Shown here: one piece after another, positions 16,133 through 21,833 of the stretch
Layout: each line of letters opens with the position of its first letter
Numbering within the stretch: the first letter of the stretch is position 1
IMG/VR virus record: IMGVR_UViG_3300042923_000701
Location: 1 to 21,833 of that record
Length of the DNA: 21,833 nt
Direction: 5' to 3' (one strand)
Source of the DNA: a virus
Program-made: the position numbers and the translations under genes
The notes under the pieces: generated by a model
Database searches by the model: none
The model's input: only the letters and a program-made list of their open reading frames with translations
What the model was told of the DNA's origin: nothing

Positions 16133-16147
16133 TGTAGTGATAGAATT

Positions 16148-16160
16148 CGCTAAACTGTAG
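16148..16160 (-). repeat. outer inverted repeat, right copy
   Basis: CGCTAAACTGTAG is the exact reverse complement of 15588-15600. Similarity to the fibre gene ends here: the next bases outward differ. Confidence 0.85.
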
Positions 16161-16177
16161 TTTCATCCATCAAACTA

Positions 16178-16192
16178 AGACCTAAAAGGTCT
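16178..16192. other. short hairpin downstream of fibre cassette
   Basis: AGACCT/AGGTCT (16178-16183 with 16187-16192) form a 6-bp stem with an AAA loop. No long T-run follows, so it is at best a weak terminator. It lies just outside the invertible part and would follow the fibre gene in either orientation. Confidence 0.3.
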
Positions 16193-16219
16193 ATCTTAAA
16201 TAACGAAAGGAGAGTTTTT

Positions 16220-16540
16220 ATGGAAATAATCAAAATTAACAATAAGACATTTGAACTGATACCGATGGGGATAGTCCAGTCGGAAAAGAGGCGGACATAT
16301 ACCATTGTATCCGGATTGCCTTTTGCCGATATAGAGGCAGCATTTTCTGATGTATCCAGTATTCAGCATTTTTCAGAAGGTGGAGAGCTGCTGGTATCAT
16401 ACATGGATGGCATATCAGTTAAGACGATTTCAAAAGACCTAGAGACTGGCACATATACTGTAGATATCGGTATCGATGCAGTTGAGGCAGAATTAAAGCA
16501 ATTACGCGCGCAAGTAGCGGCATTAACGGTAACAGAGTAG
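16220..16540 (+). CDS. hypothetical phage protein with C-terminal coiled coil
   Basis: A 106-residue protein with ATG at 16220 after GAAAGGAGAG. The N-terminal 80 residues are beta-rich (KINNKTFELIPMGIV, RRTYTIVSGLPF, LLVSYMDGISVKTI). The C-terminus is a short heptad helix (VEAELKQLRAQVAALTV). Similar small proteins often lie between fibre and holin genes in Clostridia prophages and may be tail-tip accessories. No family was identified. A strong terminator follows at once. Confidence 0.65.
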   Translation: MEIIKINNKTFELIPMGIVQSEKRRTYTIVSGLPFADIEAAFSDVSSIQHFSEGGELLVSYMDGISVKTISKDLETGTYTVDIGIDAVEAELKQLRAQVAALTVTE

Positions 16541-16541
16541 C

Positions 16542-16570
16542 AGAGCCTTTGGAAGTTAAGGCTCTTTTAT
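16542..16570 (+). terminator. intrinsic terminator before lysis genes
   Basis: AGAGCCTT (16542-16549) pairs perfectly with AAGGCTCT (16558-16565) with an 8-base loop, followed by TTTATT. It separates structural genes from the lysis cassette. Confidence 0.8.
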
Positions 16571-16603
16571 TATGCAAAAAATAAAAGAAAGAAGGTAAAT
16601 GGA

Positions 16604-17044
16604 ATGGAAAAAGTCAATATAATAAAGCTATGGTTCATAACGGTATTCGGTGCAATCGGCGCATTCATCGCACAACTATTGGGAGGATGGACAAACGACA
16701 TGCAGACGCTTGGGGTGCTAATGGTTGTTGATATTGTCATGGGATTCGCAATCGCAGCATTTTGGAAGAAGAGCGGGAAGTCTATCACCGGTGCATTAAA
16801 CAGTATTTCGATGTGGAAAGGTCTGTGTCGTAAAGGTGTATCGCTCTTAATTGTTCTGGTAGCACACCAACTTGATACAACCATGGGAACGGAATATATC
16901 AGATCGGCTGTGATAATTGCTTTTATAGTAAATGAATTAATCTCCATTGTGGAGAATGCCGGAATTATGGGGGTGCCAATACCTTCGGTGATTACCAAGG
17001 CGATTGAGGTATTAAAAAAGAAAGAAGGCGATACTAATGGTTAA
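16604..17044 (+). CDS. phage holin (TcdE/holin 4 family)
   Basis: A 146-residue membrane protein. It has hydrophobic spans at about residues 8-28, 36-55, 75-90 and 100-122, and a charged C-terminal tail (KAIEVLKKKEGDTNG). The segment GVLMVVDIVMGFAIAAF and the later VNELISIVENAGIMGVPIP are typical of the toxin secretion/phage lysis holin family that includes TcdE. It would open the cytoplasmic membrane at a set time and release the amidase. ATG at 16604 follows GAAGGTAAATGG. Its end overlaps the amidase start by eight bases, so lysis proteins are made together. Confidence 0.92.
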   Translation: MEKVNIIKLWFITVFGAIGAFIAQLLGGWTNDMQTLGVLMVVDIVMGFAIAAFWKKSGKSITGALNSISMWKGLCRKGVSLLIVLVAHQLDTTMGTEYIRSAVIIAFIVNELISIVENAGIMGVPIPSVITKAIEVLKKKEGDTNG

Positions 17045-17744
17045 ATACTTAGTAGCACTTGATGATGGGCACGGTATGCAGACAGCCGGTAAAAGAACTC
17101 CGGAAATCCCAGAACTAGACGACCGTGTTATTCATGAGAATGAATTTAACCGATCGGTTGTAAATTATCTCAGCGAAGAGCTTAAGCGAAGCGGCATCGA
17201 TACATTGTTGGTAGCACCTACGGATGCAGATACCTCGTTATTCGCCAGGGTAAGTCTTGCTAATAAGAATAATGCTGACTTGTATGTATCAATTCATTAC
17301 AATGCCTTGGATGGTAAATTTGACAGTAAGGATCCTAGTGGTCACTCGATACATATCTATACCGGATCAAGGAAGAGCAGACGGCTTGCTGAATGTATTC
17401 ATAAATATCTGATCGGTGGTACGGAGCAGATTGACAGAGGAATAGTCGAGAGTAATTTTCATGTTTTGCGTGAGAGCAATATGCCGGCCATACTTTCCGA
17501 GAATGGCTTTATGGACAACAAGAGAGAATCACTCCTGATGATCGATAAAGATTTTCAGAAAGAGGTAGCTGTTGAACACGCAAAGGGAATCTGCGATTAT
17601 TTCGGTGTCAAGTATGTGCCTGAGGTAAGAACTGTTTACCGTCTGCGTGTCGGCGAATACATTAATCTGGATGAAGCAAACAAGGCCAGAACGAGACTTA
17701 AATCTCTTGGGTACGAGTCAATAGTTGTGACCGATAAAATTTAG
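17037..17744 (+). CDS. N-acetylmuramoyl-L-alanine amidase endolysin
   Basis: A 235-residue Amidase_3-type lysin. The zinc site is complete: H12 in DDGHG, a glutamate in HENEFN (E34 or E36), H87 in SIHYNA, and the catalytic E155 in SENGFMDN. It cuts the amide bond between muramic acid and the stem peptide. Residues 201-231 (YRLRVGEYINLDEANKARTRLKSLG) form a SPOR-like segment, probably the wall-binding part. It is short, so only one repeat is present. No signal peptide is seen, as expected for a holin-released lysin. It is coupled to the upstream holin. Confidence 0.93.
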   Translation: MVKYLVALDDGHGMQTAGKRTPEIPELDDRVIHENEFNRSVVNYLSEELKRSGIDTLLVAPTDADTSLFARVSLANKNNADLYVSIHYNALDGKFDSKDPSGHSIHIYTGSRKSRRLAECIHKYLIGGTEQIDRGIVESNFHVLRESNMPAILSENGFMDNKRESLLMIDKDFQKEVAVEHAKGICDYFGVKYVPEVRTVYRLRVGEYINLDEANKARTRLKSLGYESIVVTDKI

Positions 17745-17872
17745 TCGCTCCGCTTCGCTCCTTAAGCAGATTTAAGCCGAAACAGAAGAGACAAAGAATT
17801 GGTTGTCTGAAATCGTAGTTTGCTATATGGTCAAAATACGAGGTCATGCCGAAATATTTTACAATTAAAAAT

Positions 17873-17897
17873 CCCCTGGGCTTGATCGGCTCAGGGG
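17873..17897 (-). terminator. terminator of minus-strand membrane gene (probably bidirectional)
   Basis: CCCCTG..GGC pairs with GGC..CAGGGG across TTGATC, with one mismatch. On the minus strand it is followed by ATTTTTAATTG, fitting the end of the gene at 17911. It would also end lysis-gene transcription on the plus strand. Confidence 0.75.
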
Positions 17898-17910
17898 TAA
17901 CTTAATTTTC

Positions 17911-18141
17911 TTATCTAATCTTACCATATCTTAGAAAGTATTCTAAATCGATACCATCCATCCCAAAGGTATGATACAATATCATGAGTGCTGAAAAAGC
18001 AAGAATAAACATCACTATTGCTCTTACTATATACCTTCTCTTTTCTTTAGATTTCAAGTTCTCTTCGAAAATCTTAATATAATCATTGTATAATTCCGCA
18101 AAATAAGCGATCAGAATTGCTCCATTCAAAACATATACCAT
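17911..18141 (-). CDS. small two-span membrane protein
   Basis: A 76-residue protein read leftward from ATG at 18141, behind a perfect AAGGAGG on the minus strand (18151-18157). Two hydrophobic helices (about residues 3-17 and 40-57) flank a charged hinge (EENLKSKEKRR). This marks a membrane hairpin protein with a short C-terminal tail (MDGIDLEYFLRYGKIR). It lies after the lysis genes, opposite to them and divergent from a small HTH gene, sharing an operator-rich gap. Candidates are a superinfection-exclusion or lysis-modulating protein or a membrane toxin. No family is recognised, so function is unassigned. Confidence 0.72.
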   Translation of the reverse strand: MVYVLNGAILIAYFAELYNDYIKIFEENLKSKEKRRYIVRAIVMFILAFSALMILYHTFGMDGIDLEYFLRYGKIR

Positions 18142-18181
18142 AATCGGGTACCTCCTTAGACATGAACATCCTTACAATGTC

Positions 18182-18210
18182 AATATACACCAAAAACAAT
18201 GTATAATAAA
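18182..18210 (-). promoter_or_regulatory. candidate promoter for membrane protein
   Basis: On the minus strand TTTATT (18110-... read as complement of 18105-18110) and TATATT (complement of 18182-18187) are 17 bases apart. The first dyad below fills the spacer, so a repressor bound there would block it. Confidence 0.4.
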
Positions 18211-18273
18211 GATGAAAATACACCAAATATAGAGTATGTTTATTGGTTGTAATGCACATTAAATATAGTGTAT
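18184..18273. promoter_or_regulatory. three operator-like dyads in divergent promoter region
   Basis: Three related inverted repeats occur: TATACA-n10-TGTATA (18184-18205), ATACACCAAATATAGAGTAT (18218-18237) and ATGCAC-n10-GTGTAT (18252-18273). The shared pattern is ATACAC..AT-rich..GTGTAT, and sites are spaced about 34 bases apart. Site 1 lies in the minus-strand promoter. Site 3 lies between TTGTAA (18247-18252) and TATCAT (18271-18276), a plausible plus-strand promoter for the HTH gene. This suggests autoregulation by the HTH protein and joint control of both genes. Confidence 0.6.
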
Positions 18274-18306
18274 CATTCTTATGTAATAATTCCGAAGGAG
18301 GTCATC

Positions 18307-18519
18307 ATGGGTAAGATTGTTTATGAGAAGCTCTTAGCTATGATGGAGCAGCAAGGGCTTACGACATATAGAATAAGAAAAGAAAAGATCATATCTGAAA
18401 GTACATTACAGAGCATAAGAGATGGTAAGGGAATAAGTACTGATGCTATAGGGAGATTGTGTGAGGCTTTGAATTGTCAGCCCGGAGATATACTGGAATA
18501 TGTACCGGATAAAAGATAG
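18307..18519 (+). CDS. small XRE/Cro-type HTH regulator
   Basis: The ATG at 18307 is preferred (perfect AAGGAGG at 18295-18301) over an in-frame GTG at 18268 that lies in the operator. The 70-residue product is nearly all one HTH domain: YEKLLAMMEQQGLTTYRIRK (helices 1-2), SESTLQSIRDGK (recognition helix) and IGRLCEALNCQPGDILEYV (helices 4-5). This is the Cro/C1-type set common in Firmicutes small regulators (YozG-like). It probably binds the three dyads upstream and controls itself and the divergent membrane gene. It could be the regulator of a prophage accessory module or an antitoxin. Confidence 0.82.
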   Translation: MGKIVYEKLLAMMEQQGLTTYRIRKEKIISESTLQSIRDGKGISTDAIGRLCEALNCQPGDILEYVPDKR

Positions 18520-18539
18520 AAACATAAATAAAAAGAATA

Positions 18540-18570
18540 CCCCGACCATTACTGGCCGGGGCTTGTTTTT
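18540..18570. terminator. bidirectional terminator
   Basis: CCCCGACC/GGCCGGGG (18540-18547 with 18554-18561, one mismatch) is followed by CTTGTTTTT on the plus strand. On the minus strand it is followed by TATTCTTTTT. It sits between the convergent HTH gene and the Ig-like gene and serves both. Confidence 0.85.
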
Positions 18571-19429
18571 ATCTTGCTTCGTTTATAAAGATTTCATAAT
18601 CATCATAAGGTAGTTTGTCGTAATTTTCATCATACGGCTCTAATATCTCCGTAGAATCGTTTTCACCTGAAGGTATGTCTGAAAAATAACCCCAACTATG
18701 CGATACTATCTTGCCTCCAATATAATATAGTACTGATATGTCTATCGACGAAATATCTTCATCACCTTCATTTGTTGCGGTAACCACTAAATACCTAGAT
18801 CCTTTATTTGACTGTAAAGAAATCTGGTCTATGATTTTATCTTGTGATACATATTCGACATCTGCCTTGATTTTTATTTCATATCTACTAAATTCCATAG
18901 GATTATAGTTATCATCAAGAGGATACCTTGCGTATTCAACTGCTTTTTTTCCTGACTCAAAAGTCCATATATATCCGGATTCAGTTGAAATTACTGAATC
19001 GTTGTTGTCGTAGTAAAGAACTTGAATTTCTGCTTGAATATTAACCTTGTTTTTATTCTGTAGAATAATTATCAACTGATCTTGCAATTCATGTGTTTCA
19101 TATGTAATATTCTCAGCTGCTTCTTTCCCTGTTAGAACATCTTTCACCCTAACCTTGCAGGTTAGTTTCTTCTTAGACACCACCGCTGTTATTGTGGCAT
19201 TCCCCTCTTTAACAGCCTTGACTGTCCCTTTTGAAGATACCGTGGCAACATTTTTATTGCTTGTTGACCACTTAATGGAGCTTGTTGTGTTTACACTTAA
19301 TCTGTAGCTCCCGCCTTCATTTAATGTAAGACTTGTATTGCTCAATCTAAGAGTAGCAGCAAATGCGGAACTTGGAAACAATGATAAACATAATGCTAAT
19401 ACAACGATAATTGCCAAAACTTTTTTCAT
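18569..19429 (-). CDS. secreted Ig-like (Big_2) domain protein, prophage cargo
   Basis: Read leftward from ATG at 19429, chosen because GGAGGTG (about 19435-19442) precedes it and a signal peptide begins there. An upstream ATG at 19486 lies in the promoter. The 286-residue protein has a signal peptide (MKKVLAIIVVLALCLSLFP, cut near SAFAA). A bacterial Ig-like group 2 domain follows at about 28-100 (SLTLNEGGSYRL; IKWSTSNKNVATVSSKGTV; VKEGNATITAV). About 170 further beta-rich residues hold two similar-looking halves (each with YYDN/YYIG and a 'Y...YEI' end). It has no anchor, so it would be exported. Codon use and position suggest a lysogenic-conversion gene. Confidence 0.82.
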   Translation of the reverse strand: MKKVLAIIVVLALCLSLFPSSAFAATLRLSNTSLTLNEGGSYRLSVNTTSSIKWSTSNKNVATVSSKGTVKAVKEGNATITAVVSKKKLTCKVRVKDVLTGKEAAENITYETHELQDQLIIILQNKNKVNIQAEIQVLYYDNNDSVISTESGYIWTFESGKKAVEYARYPLDDNYNPMEFSRYEIKIKADVEYVSQDKIIDQISLQSNKGSRYLVVTATNEGDEDISSIDISVLYYIGGKIVSHSWGYFSDIPSGENDSTEILEPYDENYDKLPYDDYEIFINEAR

Positions 19430-19457
19430 TTGTACACCTCCGTAATTTATTAATTGG

Positions 19458-19486
19458 ATTATACTACCAATGGCGTATTTTGTCAA
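19458..19486 (-). promoter_or_regulatory. consensus promoter for Ig-like gene
   Basis: On the minus strand TTGACA (19486-19481) and TATAAT (19463-19458) are both perfect and lie exactly 17 bases apart. Transcription would start near 19450 and read into the Ig-like gene 20 bases later. No operator dyad was seen, so expression in the lysogen is likely to be constitutive. Confidence 0.85.
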
Positions 19487-19512
19487 AAAGAAAACCCTGC
19501 ATCACTGCAGGG
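19487..19512 (-). terminator. terminator of repressor transcript
   Basis: CCCTGC (19495-19500) pairs with GCAGGG (19507-19512). Read on the minus strand, the stem is followed by TTTTCTTTTT, which runs straight into the TTGACA of the next promoter. It would end repressor transcription just before the Ig-like unit starts. Confidence 0.75.
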
Positions 19513-19649
19513 CCTCTCGACAAATCTAATTCTAGTTTTTGGGATAGGTATATAATAACACTGTTCAATAATTTTCACCAGTTGGAGAAATGACGAAAAA
19601 TTTTGTGATTTTAGGTATTAATTACTAATTATCGACACATGAAAATCTT

Positions 19650-19940
19650 TTACTTTTTTCGGACCCCGATAATATATTTTATATATTTGTCTACTTCAAG
19701 TCGTTCGCTGTCTGTGAGATCTGGTATACTGTCTTCACCAAGTAACCACGAAGCCGATACATCTAAAACAGATGCAATCTCCATTAGTTGTGTGACGGAT
19801 ATATCCTGATTGCCACTTTCGATATTTGAATAATTTGGTTGGCTCATATTTAGCTTCTCACTTACTGCAAGCTGTTTAAGATTTTTTAATTGTCTTGCAA
19901 TCCTTATTCTATTGCCCATACTTACGATGTCATAGTCCAT
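19650..19940 (-). CDS. XRE-family repressor (CI-like)
   Basis: Read leftward from ATG at 19940, behind GGGGTGAT; the ATG 11 codons earlier lacks a binding site. The 96-residue protein has an HTH_3 domain at about residues 5-60 (MGNRIRIARQLKNLKQLAVS; LNMSQPNYSNIESGNQDIS; LMEIASVLDVSASWLLG) and a short C-terminal acidic helix and basic tail (YIKYIIGVRKK). It lacks a peptidase domain, so induction would need an antirepressor or other signal, unlike classical LexA-like CI. Position beside the attachment site and a gap with a strong palindrome support a role in lysogeny. Alternatively it is an accessory regulator and the main repressor is left of the window. Confidence 0.82.
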   Translation of the reverse strand: MDYDIVSMGNRIRIARQLKNLKQLAVSEKLNMSQPNYSNIESGNQDISVTQLMEIASVLDVSASWLLGEDSIPDLTDSERLEVDKYIKYIIGVRKK

Positions 19941-19957
19941 GTTATCACCCCACGCAT

Positions 19958-20150
19958 TACCATAACATACCAAAAATATCAGGACAATACAACATTGACA
20001 TATATAATCATGAGTTATAAAATATAAGCGAAACTTATAATATGACAGATAATAACAATGATATCTCCAGATACTTATTGTAAAATCCCCCGACTTGCCA
20101 AAGGGGTTGACATATTTATCCTACATTCGCCACGAGGCATAATATAAAAC
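19958..20150. promoter_or_regulatory. immunity-type intergenic region with operator palindrome
   Basis: The region between the repressor and the small plus-strand gene contains a clean dyad TATAAG-CGAAA-CTTATA (20023-20039) and a longer dyad ACAAT..ATTGT (about 20056-20082). On the plus strand TTGACA (19995-20000) and TAAAAT (20018-20023) lie 17 bases apart. A minus-strand promoter for the repressor can be drawn as TTGTAT-17-TATGTT, ending about 30 bases from its start codon. The dyad overlaps the plus-strand -10, as expected for repressor control. Confidence 0.5.
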
Positions 20151-20207
20151 ACAAAAGAAAATTTACAGCTGGGTACAATTAACGATAGTCATAAAGGGGG
20201 ATTTATA

Positions 20208-20387
20208 ATGGATAACGTCGCAATAAGCGCGATGATTAATGATGTAGCAAAAATTAAAAAAGAGATTGATGAAGGAAACAGTGTAGACATAAATTTGATC
20301 ATTAAAACCATGGCCCCATATAGCCAAAAAGACTTATATCTGTTTAGGGACTGCATCGATTTTATGATTATATATAATAACAGATAA
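20208..20387 (+). CDS. small acidic/helical protein, 59 aa
   Basis: A 59-residue ORF with ATG at 20208 behind AAAGGGGG (about 20192-20200). It starts MDNVAISAMINDVAKIKKE, contains a helix-forming EGNSVDINLIIKTM stretch and ends LFRDCIDFMIIYNNR. A perfect terminator follows eight bases after the stop, so it is its own transcription unit. It is the last prophage gene before the attachment junction and lies divergent from the repressor. No family recognised. It could be an antirepressor-like or excision-related peptide by position, but nothing in the sequence proves it. Confidence 0.65.
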   Translation: MDNVAISAMINDVAKIKKEIDEGNSVDINLIIKTMAPYSQKDLYLFRDCIDFMIIYNNR

Positions 20388-20394
20388 AAACCTA

Positions 20395-20434
20395 AACACT
20401 CTTGTCAAATAATTGCAGACAAGAGTGTTTTTTT
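20395..20434 (+). terminator. strong intrinsic terminator at prophage end
   Basis: AACACTCTTGTC (20395-20406) pairs perfectly over 12 bp with GACAAGAGTGTT (20418-20429), loop of 11 bases, then a T-run. It shields the chromosome from prophage transcription. Confidence 0.92.
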
Positions 20435-20494
20435 ATGGTGGGATTATTAGAGAGTTTCTTCTATATAAATAGGGCAAAGTGATTAATAAAGGAT

Positions 20495-20535
20495 TATGCA
20501 AATTATATGTATGGATGAATCCCTGTTCCTGTGGC
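20495..20535. other. right attachment junction (attR region)
   Basis: Similarity to ComM begins abruptly at ATGAATCCCTG (20515 onward, protein MNPCSCGYYPDR). The preceding codons (INKGLCKLYVW) do not match the usual ComM sequence before this motif. The crossover therefore lies around 20500-20530. No tRNA is involved, and insertion inside a conserved gene motif fits a large serine integrase. The integrase and the left junction are outside this window, so the core sequence cannot be fixed. Confidence 0.55.
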
Positions 20536-21006
20536 TATTACCCTGATCGAAACCGGTGCAATTGCTCCATCAATCAGGTGAAGCGTTATCTCGGACGGAT
20601 CTCACAGCCGCTATTGGATCGCTTTGATATTTGTATCGAAGCGTTGCAGATGAATTACAAAGAATTGCAGCTTCAAGAGAAACAGGAAAGTTCAGAGGAG
20701 ATTCGTAATCGGGTGGCGATTGCAAGAAGCCAACAGCTTAAGCGGTATGAGGGTCAGAATATCTACTTTAACTCCCAATTGACACCGCGATCGATAAAGA
20801 AATACTGTAAGCTGGAAGCCAAGGAGCAAGCACTGTTGGAGGAGGCCTTTCACAAAATGAATCTCAGCGCGAGAGCCTACCATCGAATCCTTAAGGTGGC
20901 TAGAACCATAGCTGACCTGGATCAGAGTGAACGGATTACAACAAAGCATATTAGTGAAGCAATCTGTTATCGTTCAATCGACCAGAAATATTGGGGAGAG
21001 TATTAA
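20512..21006 (+). pseudogene. comM: comM (yifB, Mg-chelatase-like) 3' fragment, split by prophage
   Basis: About 164 residues of the ComM C-terminus remain, against about 500 in the complete protein. The fragment starts at the MNPCSCGYYPDRNRCNC motif (a Cys-rich element conserved in ComM). It keeps the VKRYLGRISQPLLDRFDICIE arginine-finger region and the C-terminal helical Mg_chelatase_C domain (NLSARAYHRILKVARTIADL), ending YWGEY. The Walker A and B parts are missing and must lie at the left end of the prophage. ComM is a hexameric helicase that aids branch migration during natural transformation. The open frame back to GTG 20479 is phage-derived and not a true start. While the prophage is integrated, ComM should be inactive. 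Confidence 0.9.
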
Positions 21007-21029
21007 TATAGAAGGGATAGGAGAAGGCC

Positions 21030-21833
21030 ATGGATCAGATACTGTATCGGTATTGGTTAGCCAATTTACATAATATCGGAATAAAGAAAATCGAACGTCT
21101 ACTTGATGTATTCGGTAGTGCGGAGTGTGTTTATAAGGCTTCGAAAGGGGAGTTATATGCTCTCAAAAGAGATGGAGCATTTGCGGAAATGATGAGTACT
21201 AGGGATATAGAAACCATCCTATGTAATCGTGATATGGACATAGTAGCGAAGAATTATGAGAAATTGGTAGGCAATGGAATTCGTTTTGTTACCAGCGAGG
21301 AGGAAGCCTATCCGGATCGATTGCGTAACATTTTCGCGGCTCCCTATGCTCTGTATGTAAAAGGAAGACTTCCGGATAAAGAGGATAAACTGCTTGCAGT
21401 CGTGGGTGCCAGAGAATGCACCCATTATGGTATGGAGATGGCCAACTATCTCACAAGTGAGATTGCTAAGGAGGGTATACATATTATAAGTGGTCTCGCC
21501 AGAGGGATTGATACCTACGCACATCGGGGAGCACTTACATCAGGGGGGATCACGTATGCTGTGATGGGATGTGGAATAGATATCTGTTATCCGCAGGAAA
21601 ATATCAATTATTATATGGATATACAGAGGGAGGGCGGTGTCATAAGTGAATATGCACCCAAGATACAACCCATTGCTGGGAACTTCCCGATGCGAAATCG
21701 CATTATCAGTGGACTGAGCGATGGTATCTTAGTAATTGAGGCAAAAGAAAAAAGCGGATCCTTAATCACCGTAGACTATGGACTAGAGCAGGGGAAAGAA
21801 ATCTATGCCCTTCCGGGAAGAGCCACAGATCGT
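21030..21833 (+). CDS. dprA: DNA-processing protein DprA, 3' end outside the window
   Basis: ATG at 21030 follows GGAGAAGG. The frame is open for 268 codons to the window edge, against about 360 in the full protein. An N-terminal helical SAM-like part (YRYWLANLHNIGIKKIERLL) is followed by the Rossmann-like DprA core: AVVGARECTHYG near residue 124, SGLARGIDTYAHRGAL near 152-167, GCGIDICYPQEN near 180, and FPMRNRIISGLSDGILVIEA near 220-240. It protects incoming single-stranded DNA and loads RecA during transformation. It is 23 bases after comM, the usual comM-dprA operon. Interruption of comM puts its expression at the mercy of whatever promoter remains downstream. Confidence 0.95.
   Translation, partial: MDQILYRYWLANLHNIGIKKIERLLDVFGSAECVYKASKGELYALKRDGAFAEMMSTRDIETILCNRDMDIVAKNYEKLVGNGIRFVTSEEEAYPDRLRNIFAAPYALYVKGRLPDKEDKLLAVVGARECTHYGMEMANYLTSEIAKEGIHIISGLARGIDTYAHRGALTSGGITYAVMGCGIDICYPQENINYYMDIQREGGVISEYAPKIQPIAGNFPMRNRIISGLSDGILVIEAKEKSGSLITVDYGLEQGKEIYALPGRATDR

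Larger units (their letters stand above)
15893..16160 (-). pseudogene. silent inverted alternative fibre C-terminus
   Basis: On the minus strand an open frame of 88 codons runs from TAC (16159) to TAG (15895-15893), tail to tail with the fibre gene and four bases from its stop. It has no start: no Met codon occurs inside and an in-frame TGA sits two codons upstream (16165-16163). It begins YSLANSITTLNDNL, matching YSLAQSVQLLNDNL of the fibre, and it ends IDYIIVGV where the fibre ends VNYIVISK. The middle differs and is rich in S, T, G and N. The phase at the shared repeat is the same in both, so inversion would fuse it in frame to the fibre's N-terminal 70 residues. It is best read as a stored, unexpressed receptor-binding module rather than decay. 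Confidence 0.8.

Noticed and set aside
15379-16160. Diversity-generating retroelement acting on the fibre
   Set aside because: No reverse transcriptase or template/variable repeat with A-specific differences; the copies are inverted and differ broadly, which fits inversion.
16158-16205. Open minus-strand reading (KIDLLGLSLMDETT) just outside the outer repeat as a fibre N-terminal remnant
   Set aside because: Different frame from the silent module, overlaps the next gene's binding site and a hairpin; too short to support.
20107-20145. TTGACA at 20107 with TAATAT at 20140 as promoter of the 59-residue gene
   Set aside because: Spacing of 27 bases is too long, and no -10 element is seen at 16-18 bases.
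20479-20514. GTG at 20479 as the start of a complete protein
   Set aside because: The first dozen codons are phage-side sequence; homology to ComM starts abruptly after them, so this is a split gene.
1-21833. CRISPR arrays, tRNA or rRNA genes, IS elements
   Set aside because: None seen by reading; no regular direct repeats, cloverleaf genes or transposase motifs noticed.

Overview
The window is most of the late half of a temperate siphovirus-type prophage (positions 1 to about 20,500), followed by its right-hand junction with the bacterial chromosome. The host looks like a low-GC Firmicute of the class Clostridia, probably a Lachnospiraceae-like organism. This rests on strong AAGGAGG-type ribosome binding sites, AT-rich codon use, an HK97-type phage gene set common in that group, a TcdE-like holin, and host genes comM (yifB, Mg-chelatase-like) and dprA. 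No tool was run, so the taxonomic call is an inference.

Layout. 1-1566: small early/late-switch genes ending in an ArpU-like late regulator. 1567-1932: no gene, but a candidate promoter, a chain of hairpins and a strong intrinsic terminator, resembling a late-operon leader. 1933-4618: a small protein, an HNH endonuclease, and the small and large terminase subunits. 4623-9086: portal, prohead protease, major capsid protein, and the connector, adaptor and tail-completion genes. 9102-15888: major tail protein, a terminator, a small tail gene, tail assembly chaperones with a canonical -1 frameshift site, tape measure protein, a distal tail protein, a large tip/fibre protein and a small fibre gene. 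15889-16219: a silent inverted 3' end of a second fibre gene. 16220-17744: a small protein, holin and amidase. 17745-20434: accessory and immunity genes, mostly on the minus strand. These are a small membrane protein divergent from a small HTH protein, a secreted Ig-like-domain protein with its own consensus promoter, an XRE repressor and a 59-residue protein. 20435-21833: the attachment junction, the 3' fragment of comM, and dprA, which runs off the window.

The most interesting feature is the tail-fibre locus. The fibre gene at 15379-15888 shares a 13-bp and a 16-bp sequence, equally spaced, with an inverted, start-codon-less coding segment lying tail to tail with it (15893-16160). Inversion between these repeats would replace the fibre C-terminus in frame with a different but related sequence. 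This is the architecture of a host-range switch by DNA inversion, although no invertase lies in the window. Other points are the structured leader RNA before the packaging genes, the insertion in comM next to dprA (a possible reversible switch on natural competence), and the two accessory transcription units with clear signals of their own.
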